From positions 868,001-932,000 of the forward strand of contig OOIN01000003.1 of assembly GCA_900323505.1 (NCBI GenBank): a DNA stretch of 64,000 nucleotides. The letters run 5' to 3'. This DNA comes from Ustilago trichophora (lineage: Eukaryota; Basidiomycota; Ustilaginomycetes; Ustilaginales; Ustilaginaceae). The notes under the pieces are model-generated. The model searched no databases, was not told the origin of the DNA, and saw nothing but the letters and a program-made list of their open reading frames with translations. Within the stretch, counting starts at the first letter, position 1; each line of letters begins with the position of its first letter. Positions 1 through 10,633 of this stretch are shown here, piece after piece. Both the position numbers and the translations under genes were made by a program.

Positions 1-1
1 T

Positions 2-1315
2 TTCGGTTACGGTACTGTCTACAAGTCCGAGACCATCGATCTGCGCGATCTGAAGGGCAAGTCGAGCTCGAGTGTTCCTACGCTTCACTTTGGATTCGCG
101 CCCAACTACCGCGCCACCGAAGCCCAACGTGCGATCTTGGACCAGGACGGTCTGCCCTATGTCGGTCAGAAGGTGCTGGCTGGTGAGCCCATCTGCGCCT
201 ACTGGGACGAGGTTAGCGGCAAGACCAACTTCAAGAAGTTCAAGGGTGACGAGTATGCCTACGTCGACACTGTGCGTTTGCTCGGTTCCGACGCTGGCAT
301 GGGAGGCGGAGACAGCGAGTGCCAAAAGGTGCAGATCATGCTCCGTATCACTCGATCGCCCGTCATCGGTGACAAGTTCTCGTCGCGTCACGGACAGAAG
401 GGTGTCTGCTCTCAAAAGTGGCCCGCCGTCGACATGCCTTTCTCGGAGAGTGGTATGCAGCCGGATGTGATTATCAACCCCCACGCCTTCCCGTCGCGAA
501 TGACGATCGGCATGTTAATCGAGTCGATTGCCGGCAAAGCAGGTGCCATGCACGGCATTGCGCAGGATTCCACCCCGTTCACTTTCAGCGAAGATTTCAC
601 GCCCACCGAGTTCTTTGGTGAGCAGCTCAAGGCTGCCGGGTACAACCACGTCGGTAACGAGCCCATGTACTCGGGTATCACTGGTCAGGAGCTGCGCGCC
701 GATATCTATCTGGGAGTCGTCTACTACCAGCGTCTGCGTCACATGGTCAACGACAAGTTCCAGGTGCGAACCACAGGTCCCGTCCACGCGCTGACACGAC
801 AGCCTATCAAGGGTAGGAAGCGTGCCGGTGGTATCCGATTCGGTGAGATGGAGCGTGATGCGCTTCTCGCACACGGAACGTCGTATATGCTGCAGGACAG
901 GTTGATGAACTGTTCCGACTACTCGACGTCGTACGTCTGCCGCACATGTGGTTCGCTCCTCTCGGTCGGATTCGACACTGCCGCCTCTACACAGCACAAC
1001 GGTGCCGGCGGTGCCATCTCGACCATCGACGTCACTACTCAGGGCACCACCCCGATTCTGGGTCCCAACGGCGAATTCTGCCGTGTCTGCAGAGCCGAAG
1101 ACGAAGTTCGTCGTCAACAGGGCCTTGAACCGCTGCGTGGCAAACGTCAGCCCATCGAAGGCGTCGAGGGCCACATTGGCATCCCGCAATCCAACGTGAT
1201 CAACAATGTGACTGGTGGCGATCTGGATGTGGTGGCGGTGCCATATGTACTCAAGTACCTCGTCGCCGAACTGGCGGCCATGGGTATCAAGATGAGCTTC
1301 GGAGTCTCGCCTTAA
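2..1315 (+). CDS. RPA2: DNA-directed RNA polymerase I second-largest subunit, C-terminal part (partial)
   Basis: The gene is cut by the left edge; the open frame enters at base 2 and ends at TAA 1313-1315, giving about 437 residues. It encodes the C-terminal third of a beta-like (Rpb2-family) polymerase subunit: the hybrid-binding region with GDKFSSRHGQKGV, then PFSESGMQPDVIINPHAFPS-type sequence, RMTIGMLIES, and the clamp/anchor segment with RLRHMVNDKFQVR and RQPIKGRKRAGGIRFGEMERD. A zinc-ribbon follows (CRTC near 944 and CRVC near 1079). The DRLMNCSDYS stretch and the spacing of the Cys pairs fit the Pol I paralogue (RPA135/RPA2) better than Pol II or III. The product would transcribe pre-rRNA in the nucleolus. 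Assignment to the Rpb2 family is certain; Pol I over II/III is a judgement from remembered family patterns. Confidence 0.93.
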   Translation, partial: FGYGTVYKSETIDLRDLKGKSSSSVPTLHFGFAPNYRATEAQRAILDQDGLPYVGQKVLAGEPICAYWDEVSGKTNFKKFKGDEYAYVDTVRLLGSDAGMGGGDSECQKVQIMLRITRSPVIGDKFSSRHGQKGVCSQKWPAVDMPFSESGMQPDVIINPHAFPSRMTIGMLIESIAGKAGAMHGIAQDSTPFTFSEDFTPTEFFGEQLKAAGYNHVGNEPMYSGITGQELRADIYLGVVYYQRLRHMVNDKFQVRTTGPVHALTRQPIKGRKRAGGIRFGEMERDALLAHGTSYMLQDRLMNCSDYSTSYVCRTCGSLLSVGFDTAASTQHNGAGGAISTIDVTTQGTTPILGPNGEFCRVCRAEDEVRRQQGLEPLRGKRQPIEGVEGHIGIPQSNVINNVTGGDLDVVAVPYVLKYLVAELAAMGIKMSFGVSP

Positions 1316-4300
1316 GAACAAATGCATCGGTCGTGGTTGTTTTCTTTACATATCTCTGCCTCAGCATCAGTTTTGACTTCAATAATCCAGTTGTTTCAGT
1401 AGTTCCGGTGCTGCCTTCAGGTCCGTTTGCCGGAAAGAAGAGGCTTGAAGTGTCGTCAGAGACTTTATTGGAGACGTGTGAATGGTTCGGAATGGTATCT
1501 GGCTCGATGATGTCGCGACGTGCTGCAAAATGCAGACCTGGCGTAAGTCAGAGAAGTGCAGGCGGTCACGGAGAAAGGCTAAGATGACATTCCGGGCGGA
1601 AGGTCTTTGGTCTTCTGAGGAGAGACGCCTGGCTTGTTCATAGAGCTAGACCTTTCGGTCGGTGTTGGTGCTGCACCGGAATCGGCTACCATTTCTGATC
1701 TTTCCCATCGTTGAAAAATCCACGACAGAAGCTTCTGCCGTTCAAAGGGTTCGTCGAGATGAACGCTGATCTCTGATTTGCACGAGTCGGAGGCCGTCTC
1801 TTTAGCCTCAATTGACTTTGCTACGACCGCAAGCGAATTCGATTTAGAGCCAGCCTTGCATGAAGCGCATCTGTGTTGACGAACAGACACGGAGAGAGTC
1901 AGGATTCGCAGAGTCTTGTCCAAGATCGGCGATTGAACTCAAGACCTTGCGTGCGAGAAGATGTGCGCGCAAGAGAGAGGAAGCTGCAAGGCGAGGTTAA
2001 ATCTTTTTTTTTTTTTTTTTTTTTTTAGAGCTTTAGGTGCAGTAAAACAAAGCTCAAAACCCGAGATTTGGTGGTTGGTGCTTAAGCCAATCGCAGTACA
2101 TGCAGGCAGGGCAAGGCGAAGTCTACCCGGTGCAGGCAGAATTTCTCATTCTTGAAAGGGTGCCTACCCTCCCTCGGTAACCGTCGGCCAATCAGGGCGG
2201 AAGTTCGATCGCATCCATTGCGGTGCAAAGGAATCTACCGGAGAGGTCGAACGTTGCTCAACTTGGCGTCGAGTGCGGATCACCAGAACAGGCCGTCTTT
2301 GCCCCTTTTTTCCTCGAAGCAAAATGAAAACCGCATGCGAGGCCGTGGACACTGCCAACGATGAAGAGCTATTTCCAGACGAGGCCTTTTGTTCTCGGAC
2401 TGGTGCTGCGAACAGTGGCACCATGTTGTGTGCAGGAAACGAAAAAAAGGATCGACAGTGTTAGGCCAAAGGAACGACATCCAAGTTTGAAAAAAAAAAA
2501 AAAAAAAAAAACTCGCGGCAGTGTGGAGGTTCGGCGATATAGCGACGTGCAGCGTGTAAATTTAGAGCTCATTTTATGCACGTCGTATGCAGACCCCGCC
2601 TGTCTCGATCGGCCAGACTCATCGAGCCAAGCAGCTCTGATATAGTGCCTGCCCACCCTCTGGTCGACACTAAACGTAGCTCACAACATACAGAGCCTTG
2701 TTGCTTGAGCCCGATTCTTGTCCGTTGGACGGTCGATCCTGAGTCGATCTGCGCTTGTTGGCTGGTTTGCCACAAGCCATCAGTGAACCTGACTTGAACC
2801 GGCGTTGGCTTGTCAGCGATCGGTCCGCAAGGACGCCGTTTCCGAGATCACGGTGCGGGTCAGGGTATCATGGTCGTTTGAGACGCCCCAAACATCCGTA
2901 TCGGACTCCGAATTTCCGTGGTCATATGCACTGACCTGTGATTCAAAGATATGCTGACACAACTCTCTGGTCTTGTCAGGCAGGTCATCATCAGGAAACC
3001 CGTTCCCACAAACTGAGGCGATGGGATACGGTCGAATGCAACCAAGCCTGATAGGATGAAAACCGATCACGGATGGACGGCCAAGGCAACGCGGGGCGAG
3101 GAAAAGGGGGAATCGAGCGAGATTGGTGAAAGAGTACCGCAGGACAGGCCATCTGGAACGCTGTCGTGTACCGTCGCAAGAGGTGCATCAGAGAACAAGG
3201 TAAGCTCGCCAAGCAAAGCTGTGTGCAGCAGCGTGTTTTTGTTGCCAAAGTTTGGACGTGGCAAGTTCGGGATCTGGGCAACAGAGAGAGAGAGAGAGGT
3301 ACAGTATGTGCTGCACAGAAGCGGGCGGTGAGAAGGGCTGAAGCCCAAGCGAGACCATCCGAGGGTGACAAGAGGCCGCCAGAGTGGCTTGCTGCCAGTG
3401 AGATCAGATCCTGTCGAGGCTTGCCTAAGGAGAGGCGAGAGGTCGAGGCGTCTGGCGTTGGGTAATCCCAAGACGACCTTGGGTGGGATTGCTGTGTTTC
3501 AGCTCGTTGTTGCAGAAAATAGCAGAATAGAAAGGTCAGCCCCGAAAATTTGCCTTTGAGATGGAAAGGTGCAGGCAGGCCGGCAGGCATTCCATCCGGC
3601 TCGTCACTACTCGCTTCGCTTGTTCTGACAACTCGGCCAACTGTATAGACTCTGCTGAAGTTTCAAGTCCAACACTTTCAGCTATTAGCCATGTTTCGAC
3701 ACTATGCTTACCTGTTTTGTACTGGTTTTAGAGCTTCCTCCGTCGTGTCGCCCTTGAACATTCAATACAAAACCAGAGGTAGTAGTTTCGAGCGGCCACC
3801 CACACTAAGGGATATGTCTCGTGGTGGTATTCACGTCCTCGCCGCATGTTGAGCGCTGTGAGACTAGATGGCGACGATAATGCATCCGTCAAGTACGCTA
3901 AGTGTTTGTGGCTGGCTGGATGATGGACGTAGAGCGGCCGCCCGCCCGGTTGGTTGGGACTCGACCCGAAAAGCAGGTGCAAATACGCAACAGCGCGACA
4001 GATCAGCAAAGCCTGCGTTTCTGTGGCACGTAGAAACAACTAATCCTGGTCTGCACTGCGCTGTCATACCAGCATCATTATCCTTGTCCTTTCCTCCGCT
4101 TGGGATCTGCACCGTGCTTATATATCCATTCTAAAGCCTGCCATATCGAACACCAGTAGAGACTGTTAGACTAAGTAAACATGGTACACTGAGGCCTTGT
4201 GTTGGCAGAGAGCACTGAGATTCGATTCGGCGTAGCCAAGTTTCGCAACGTTGGCGAGTCCAAGGAGACCGAGCATTCTTGCGAATGCGAGTGTGTCAAG

Positions 4301-5405
4301 AGAGAACAGATGAGCCGACGTTTGGTTAATCATGATTCATCAATCTCGAGCTTCTCTTCGGTCTGCCCTCTTGCTGCCCCCTTTTTTTTCCCTTTTGGCC
4401 CTCGAGGAGCAGCTGAGACTTACATCCTGCTCTCGCCTCTCGCCTTTTGCCTCTTGCCTCTTGCCTCTTGCCTAGCTGCGGCCGTTCCTTTTTAGCTCTC
4501 GTCCTTTTGCAACAATAGGGACACAGTCTGTTGCAGAGTCGGATGGGCTTTGTTGGAGTCTTGGAGGGTTGCTGTGCAGAGTCAAACTTGAGCATTCAGT
4601 CAAGTCATGAACCTTGGAAGCTGGCGAGAGCGAAATGAAGGAAGTTTACTTTTGGTTTCTTTTTTCTTTTCTTTTCTTTCTTTCTTTCTTTTTTTTTTTT
4701 TTTTTTTTTTTATTGGCGTCAAGTCCGCGCGATCTCCACTGCCATCCTGTGCTGCTCTGCTGCTGACGTTGCACTCAACGTCTGTGAGACTGCGCCTCGA
4801 TTCCATTCTCACGCTCTGCTGCCACCACCCAATTTGGTCGACATTGCTGGCTACTGCCTCCATCTTTGCTTCTGGCTTCCTCACCATCACTACCCTCATT
4901 CTTCACCATATACGCCCTGGCGTTCCCATGCTGTCGCAGTCCTCTCTGCATTCCAGCTTGATAATCCACTCTTTCGTGGATCCTCAGGACGCCAGACTTG
5001 CAATTACGCCACGCCTCGCCCCATTCTTCGTCAACTTCGACACTGAAACTTTCGGTCCTTGTTCCCATCCAATCTCATTCTTCAGCGCAGTCACAGTGGG
5101 TTGAACAAAAAGCCTCAGTGGGAGTCGGATCGAAAGGCAAAATCGTACAGTTCATTCTCGACAATCACACCGCCACTTTTGCAGCGTACCCATCACCTCG
5201 CCAACGCAAAACACAACCATTTCGCTAGCTACCACATCTTCACACAGCTACCGAGTGCATTTCTGTCAAACGCCCTCTTGATCCTGTCGCGGTGACTCAC
5301 CTTTGCCACACCGTCCCCTTGCAATAAAAGAGAAGCTCATCTCAGCTTTCGCTTCATCTCGCCAGCGCTTTCCAGATTTTACCCGTCCATTCTACCGCAG
5401 ACACC
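1316..5405. other. gene-free block between RPA2 and the cryptochrome gene
   Basis: I see no supportable gene here. Open frames up to 199 codons exist (for example 2991-3590 on the minus strand, starting with ATG), but they have no recognisable domain and unbiased codon use. The block holds a T23 run (2004-2026), an A22 run (2490-2511), a short GA repeat near 3285-3298, and a CTTT-rich stretch leading into T23 (4660-4711). From about 4,700 to 5,405 the plus strand is rich in C/T and CA, like the leaders of other genes in this window, and probably contains promoter and 5' UTR of the cryptochrome gene. Confidence 0.6.
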
Positions 5406-8129
5406 ATGTCTGCCATGGACGGTTCAGCTTCTTCTTCTTCGCCCAGCGCCTCTCATGGCGGCACAGCTACCACGGTTGGCTCTGATGCCGGTCGCAGCGT
5501 TCTCATTTGCCTGCTCCGTCTCGACTTGCGCATTCACGACAATCCCTTGTTCTACTATGCTCACCAGACACCCAAGCCCATCGTCAGCACCGCCGAAAAG
5601 ACCGTCGACCTCAGCAAACTCGAAGATGAGGCTCTGCTAGGCTCCACCGCCGACTATCTTCTTCCCGTCTTTGTTTTCGACGAACGCGAAATGGAGCTCA
5701 GCGGCCTGCCTGGATATCAAAGGAAAGGGCCCGAAGCGCGTACCAAGGAGTATGGCTTCTGGAAGACCGGCGGTTTCCGTACTCGATTCGTCTCCGAGTC
5801 TGTCTACGATGTGCGTTCACGTCTTCGTTCCGTCGGCTCAGATTTGCTCATCCGTTTCGGTATGCCCGAAGACGTCATCTCTAATCTCGTGCAAGCCTTC
5901 CAAGCTGAAGGCACTCACGTCGAGGGAGTGTGGATGCAAAAGGAGATGACCTACCCCGAGATCGACGTTGAGAATGCTATTGTCGAGAAGCTTCACGGCA
6001 GCGGTGTACCTGTTCAGTTTGTTCACGGAAAGACCTTGATTCACCCCTCGGATTTGCCGTTTGAGAGCAGCGAGACTCCCGACGTCTTCACACCTTTCCG
6101 CAAGAAGGTCGAGGCGCTTGGGCCCAAGATGGTTCGTCCTGTCAAGCACTCGCCCTCCAAGTTCAAGTCGTTCCCCACCAACGTCCCCTCGACACCCGAC
6201 TACGCTCTTGACGTGTCGTACGAGGTCGACGTGGATGGTCTAGCGCCTCGCGCACCCGAGACCAAGGACAAGCAGGAAGGTCAAGTCTCCTTCCACGACA
6301 TTCTTCGCTTCCTCCTCACGCCTCTCAACGACTCCCAACTGCCACCCACGTTGGAGGCAAGCGCTCTGCTACAACAACGACACCCCGCGTCCGCCTTCCC
6401 CTTGCGTGGTGGTGAGTCGTCCGCGTCGGATCGACTCGACTGGTACTTTGTGCGTGGCAAGTCGGCTGACTCGACACGATGGGGCAAGGCCGACCCACCG
6501 CCCGTAGCAAGATATAAGCAGACCCGAAACAACCTGATCGGGCATGCTTACAGTACCAAGATGTCGCCCTTCCTCGCATACGGCAGTATCTCGCCACGAC
6601 AGATCTGGGAGGCGCTCGACGATCACGAAAAGAAGTTTGGCGAGGACCAGAACACCTACTGGGTCCGATTCGAGCTCTTGTGGCGTGATTACTTTTTCTT
6701 CGTCGCTGAAAAGTTTGGCCACCTTCTGTACGACCTTGGCGGCTTCGAACGTGCTACCGACCCACGTCAAGCGGCCAAAAAGATGGAAGAAGGCTGGTGG
6801 CGCAAATGGGACCCACTCAAGGACGGGCCAGAGCACGAGATGACTCGACTACTTGAAGGGCGCACCGGTATCCCCTTCATCGACGCCAACATCCTCGAAC
6901 TTCGAGAGTCTGGCTTCATGTCCAACCGTGGTCGCCAGAACGTAGCCAGTTTCCTGTCCAAGGATCTGGGCTACGACTGGCGAATCGGTGCCGAGTTCTT
7001 CCAGTCGCATCTCATCGACTACGATCCGACCTCCAACTACGGCAACTGGCAGTACGTTGCTGGTGTCGGTAACGACCCACGTGCCTCGCGACAGTTCAAT
7101 ACCATCAAGCAGGCCAAGGACTACGACTCGCACGGTGACTACGTCAAGATGTGGATCCCAGCACTTCGCAATCTGCATGCCGACTACGTACACACTCCCT
7201 GGCTACTCAGCGCCGAGGAACGAAGAAGGTACGGTCTCAAAACTACCAGAATGGACGTCACCATCGACGGCTATCCTGCGCAACCGCTGTTCGAGCACGA
7301 AGGCTGGCAACGGCACTACGAGCGCAAGCAAGGCGTTGGCTCCAAGATGCACGGCAACCCACAAGAAAAGGTCAAGGACGGCAAGGTCCCACGTCGTCAT
7401 CGACCCAGCTATCGCGTGCAGGCCGCCACCTATGGCGCGCTTTCGGATGGTGGCCATTTTGACCAGCTCTCAGCATCGGCTGGCACCCTGTACAATCAGC
7501 ATGACGATATCGCCTCTCGCAACGTCATTCCACCACTTCGAGGAGCATCTGGATCGATCGGACCTTCCTACAATGCCCGCCCGAACCAAAGCTTCCCGAA
7601 CATGGGCGCACTCAACATTGGTAGCGGATCCGAACGCAGTGGCTCGCCGTACGGCACCTCGCCAGCGGGTCACAGCTCTGGCATGAACAAGTATGCTCGG
7701 CCAGCGATAGGCGGTGCAGCGGTCAACTTGCCAGCCCCCGTAGGCCGTGCTCCGGGCAATGCATTCGACTTTGGCCCTGGAAGGACTGGCAGCGCCTCCT
7801 TGCTCGACATGCCCAACGGCAGAGCGCGTCGCGGAATTGGTAATGGGGGCAACGGTGGTGCGTCCGGCTCATACAATGACCAGGGCAGTCCGTATCCAAG
7901 TATCGTCAACGGCCATGCGGATCCAGTCTCGCAAGTCGGCGGTAACGGTCATGGACACGGAGCTGGAAACGGAAACGAAAACGGAAACGGTCACGGAACT
8001 GGAAACGGATATGGCAACGGTAATGTGAATGGCATCGTTGGTGGCAATGGTCAGGGTTTGTTGAATGGCAACGCCCCACAAATCTCCAAAGCGGACCTCG
8101 AAACGAGTTGGCGCCGTGGATCCAAGTGA
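5406..8129 (+). CDS. DASH-type cryptochrome/photolyase with long Gly/Asn-rich tail
   Basis: The 907-residue protein starts at ATG 5406 (context CACCATGT), with no intron needed. After a Ser/Ala-rich N-terminus of about 28 residues comes the photolyase alpha/beta domain (LLRLDLRIHDNPL near residue 36), which in CRY-DASH can bind the MTHF antenna. The FAD-binding helical domain spans about 340-590, with RWGKADPPPVARYKQTRNN, KMSPFLAYGSISPRQIW, FELLWRDYFFF, GIPFIDANILELRESGFMSN and DYDPTSNYGNWQYVAGVG. The last motifs, and the RYKQTRNN segment, favour DASH over CPD photolyase. Family members repair CPDs in single-stranded or loop DNA and/or act as blue/UV-A receptors. Residues about 640-907 are disordered, rich in Gly, Asn and Ser, and end in a GNGxGNG repeat. 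Long Gly/Arg-type tails occur in other fungal CRY-DASH proteins; this one is Gly/Asn. Confidence 0.93.
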   Translation: MSAMDGSASSSSPSASHGGTATTVGSDAGRSVLICLLRLDLRIHDNPLFYYAHQTPKPIVSTAEKTVDLSKLEDEALLGSTADYLLPVFVFDEREMELSGLPGYQRKGPEARTKEYGFWKTGGFRTRFVSESVYDVRSRLRSVGSDLLIRFGMPEDVISNLVQAFQAEGTHVEGVWMQKEMTYPEIDVENAIVEKLHGSGVPVQFVHGKTLIHPSDLPFESSETPDVFTPFRKKVEALGPKMVRPVKHSPSKFKSFPTNVPSTPDYALDVSYEVDVDGLAPRAPETKDKQEGQVSFHDILRFLLTPLNDSQLPPTLEASALLQQRHPASAFPLRGGESSASDRLDWYFVRGKSADSTRWGKADPPPVARYKQTRNNLIGHAYSTKMSPFLAYGSISPRQIWEALDDHEKKFGEDQNTYWVRFELLWRDYFFFVAEKFGHLLYDLGGFERATDPRQAAKKMEEGWWRKWDPLKDGPEHEMTRLLEGRTGIPFIDANILELRESGFMSNRGRQNVASFLSKDLGYDWRIGAEFFQSHLIDYDPTSNYGNWQYVAGVGNDPRASRQFNTIKQAKDYDSHGDYVKMWIPALRNLHADYVHTPWLLSAEERRRYGLKTTRMDVTIDGYPAQPLFEHEGWQRHYERKQGVGSKMHGNPQEKVKDGKVPRRHRPSYRVQAATYGALSDGGHFDQLSASAGTLYNQHDDIASRNVIPPLRGASGSIGPSYNARPNQSFPNMGALNIGSGSERSGSPYGTSPAGHSSGMNKYARPAIGGAAVNLPAPVGRAPGNAFDFGPGRTGSASLLDMPNGRARRGIGNGGNGGASGSYNDQGSPYPSIVNGHADPVSQVGGNGHGHGAGNGNENGNGHGTGNGYGNGNVNGIVGGNGQGLLNGNAPQISKADLETSWRRGSK
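7940..8070 (+). repeat. degenerate GGNAAC hexanucleotide repeat coding Gly-Asn
   Basis: Within the 3' end of the cryptochrome gene, repeated units of the form GGAAAC/GGTAAC/GGCAAC encode a Gly-Asn-Gly-His/Glu/Tyr repeat of roughly 45 residues. The units differ by single bases, as expected for a slippage-prone coding minisatellite that has drifted. Confidence 0.8.
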
Positions 8130-9147
8130 AAGTCGCCGGCATCTCTTCGGCCTCTTGATCGCTTGTTGCCTAGATTTCACTCCCAATCCCTCCCCCCTCC
8201 CTGCATCTTTCTGTCGTCGAGATCTCCACTACATCTTGTTCGTCCCTCGCAAGCAGCATCTTTTTGTCATTCTCCGTCACTCAACATGTGTCTAACTATA
8301 CTCGCTCATTTATACTATTAGCGTCCTGGTGTCCAACTAAGGATTCTTCAACACTTGTCGATATGGCTGTGCTGTTCGGGAGTGTCTGGGCGTCCATGGC
8401 CTTCGTATTACCCACCAGAGACTGATTCCGATGGTCCGATCCGCTCGCACCGAATGAAGTCAAAATCGCAAGCTCGCAACATGTGAAAAACTTGTCGTTG
8501 TGGCGCTTGGGGAAACATGCGCTTTCCCCTGAAAGTTTCAAAGGTGGTTGAGATGGACGGATGCACGAATGTTGGTGTTTTCATACTGTTGTGAGGCTGA
8601 TTTCCGACGTTGGCGTCGTGCCTGTAGTGCGAGGTCGCCATGTCGGCGTGGTAGTATGAAGCGGTGGATGTTGAGTGGGCAACAATCCGACTTGGCTTTG
8701 TGGGCCGACGTTGCAAGATGTACGGTTGTCGTCGGTTCGCAATCACGAACTCGAGGAAGAATTCCCACCCGAGAGGTCGCCGTAATTCAAAGCTCAGGCA
8801 TGGTCGGAGCGAGGTGGGTTTCGGGTGGCTGCGTTGAGGTGGCACGGCTAAGGAGGTCGCAACTCCGGACGAGCTCTCAAAATCAAAATATGCGATGGGG
8901 TCCTGCTTTAAGGTGCCATTGCAGTGGGGCTGATTTATCCAAGTGGGGGAAGAATGAAGTATAGGTGTCTTCAAGGCTGCACCTTCCCTCTTCGCCTGGA
9001 TGCAAGACACCGCAAACAGGGGTTGAGGTGGGGACACACTCTCCCAAATCGTTTTAAAGCACTGTGCCAGCTTTCTATCCCCCCAATCGCCGTCCTCAAG
9101 GTAGCAACCCCCCTTATCATTGAGACTGAGCTTCGACCTCCTCAAAG
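8130..9147. other. intergenic: cryptochrome 3' region and tyrosinase promoter
   Basis: No gene is supported. A 322-codon minus-strand frame (8408-9376) crosses this block and runs into the tyrosinase coding sequence; it has no recognisable domain and is treated as chance. The stretch must hold the cryptochrome terminator and the tyrosinase promoter; no specific element could be identified. Confidence 0.55.
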
Positions 9148-10428
9148 ATGCTTGGTTTGAAGCTACATCTCTTCTCGTTGATTGCCTTGGCCACGCTGAG
9201 CGTGGTCTTGGCCAAAGAATCCTCCTTTTGGTCGCACATCGCCGCCATAGAAGCTCGGGATCTTTCCTCCTCTTCTGCTCAGCATCACAGCGACATGTCC
9301 AAACGTGGCGTTGTCCATGCTCATCACCCTGCCCCTGTTCGCGGTTCCGCCCCTGCCGCTGCTGCCCATTCATCATCGGTCAAGTGCACCCATCCCGTAC
9401 CCCGAGTTTCATTCTACAGCCTCACCCCCGCCGAAAAATCCGCTTGGATCAAAAGCTTCCAGCAGCTTCACAACCCCGGAAAATCCATCTTTATCAAAGG
9501 TGGTTCGTTCATGGACGATCTAGCCATGGTTCACATTGGACTTCAGGAAGAGATGCATTACAACTCGTGTTTCCTCGTCTGTCACTCTGCTTTCCTCCGA
9601 GCATTCTACTCTCTCATGCGGGTTTCAGGTTACAAGGGTAGAGAAGCGTATTGGGATATCGAAACTGACTATCAGCACGGCTTAGAAAACGCAGCGCTAT
9701 GGAACAGTTTTGGCTCGGACGACGGGAAAGGTGGCCCCATCCCTAATGGTCCCTTCCAGAACATGAAATGTGGCATCCTCCCCAACACAAAGAAACCTGG
9801 CAGGTCGATCGTCAAACCCCACTTTGTCACGAGACATTTCAACGGAGATTGGAATAGCAAACCCATGACTCGTGGTGACATGTACAGCTCGCATTTCAAC
9901 GCTACGCTGTACGGTAACTTTATCAACGCTCCTAACTACACCAAATTGCGACTGCAGTTGGAGGCTACGGTTCACGCTTGGATTCATCAAAGTATCGGTG
10001 GAGAGATGTGTAAGTTCTGCCCCTCTCCCTTTTTTTTCTCCCCCTTACTGCATTCCATCCAACATTTGATGTTATGATGAGAAAATATCACTGACCCTCA
10101 TAGAGATGACATCTGTGCTTCTTGCTGATCAACAGGGATGTTCTCGGCCGTGTGCGAGCCCGCATTCTGGCTCCTGCACGCAGAGATCGATCGATACTGG
10201 AGAGGATGGCAAAACAAGCACAACAAATGGCTCGACTACGAAGGCCACCGAAGAATCAGGAGGAAGGACGGCACTACAGAGTACAAGTTGGCCACGCTGG
10301 ACGATACCGTCGACTTTTACGGACTGTTTGAAAAGGTCAAAGTCCGAGACTTGATGCATCCGCGCAGAGGTATCCTTTGCTACAGTTACGATAGGTTGTT
10401 CGGCGGTGTGCCTGATACGGCCGAGTAG
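9148..10428 (+). CDS. secreted tyrosinase (type 3 copper oxidase), one intron
   Basis: Exons are 9148-10009 and 10136-10428; the 126-base intron begins GTAAGT at 10010 and ends CAG at 10135. Joining restores a Trp codon in GGEMW and gives 384 residues. Residues 1-22 form a signal peptide (hydrophobic core LFSLIALATLSVVLA). The six expected copper-binding histidines are visible: CuA H129, H137 and H146 (in HYNSCFLVCHSAFL) and CuB H276, H280 (HAWIHQSIGG) and H302 (PAFWLLHAEIDRYW). YWDIETD matches the conserved YWDW segment. Tyrosinases hydroxylate monophenols and oxidise o-diphenols to quinones, feeding melanin-type pigment. The usual Trp before the third CuA histidine is Cys here. The protein lacks the large C-terminal shielding domain of many fungal tyrosinases. 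Pigmentation of spores or cell wall is a likely role but is inference. Confidence 0.9.
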
Positions 10429-10633
10429 GTTCGACTCGATCGCGAGGTTGATCTCGATGTTCGGTATCACGAACGGGGTGCATCTGCGCTGCGGGTTGTT
10501 CGCTTGTATCTTCTCATGCAATGATATAGCAGCTACAGAGGCGCTCTTCAATCGAGCAAAGATGTGAGGGTGTCTCGATTCAAAGATTTTGACGGTACAA
10601 ATACAAGAGAAGTGATGGGAAGACGGTGAGCAG

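Noticed and set aside
515..1327. 270-codon minus-strand frame antisense to RPA2
   Set aside because: It mirrors strongly conserved polymerase sequence and has no recognisable domain; the biased codons of the sense gene explain the open antisense frame.
2991..3590. 199-codon minus-strand frame with ATG start
   Set aside because: No recognisable domain, low-complexity Ser/Leu/Arg composition, unbiased codons; expected by chance in 4 kb of such DNA.
8408..9376. 322-codon minus-strand frame upstream of and overlapping tyrosinase
   Set aside because: It overlaps the tyrosinase signal peptide on the opposite strand and reads as random composition.
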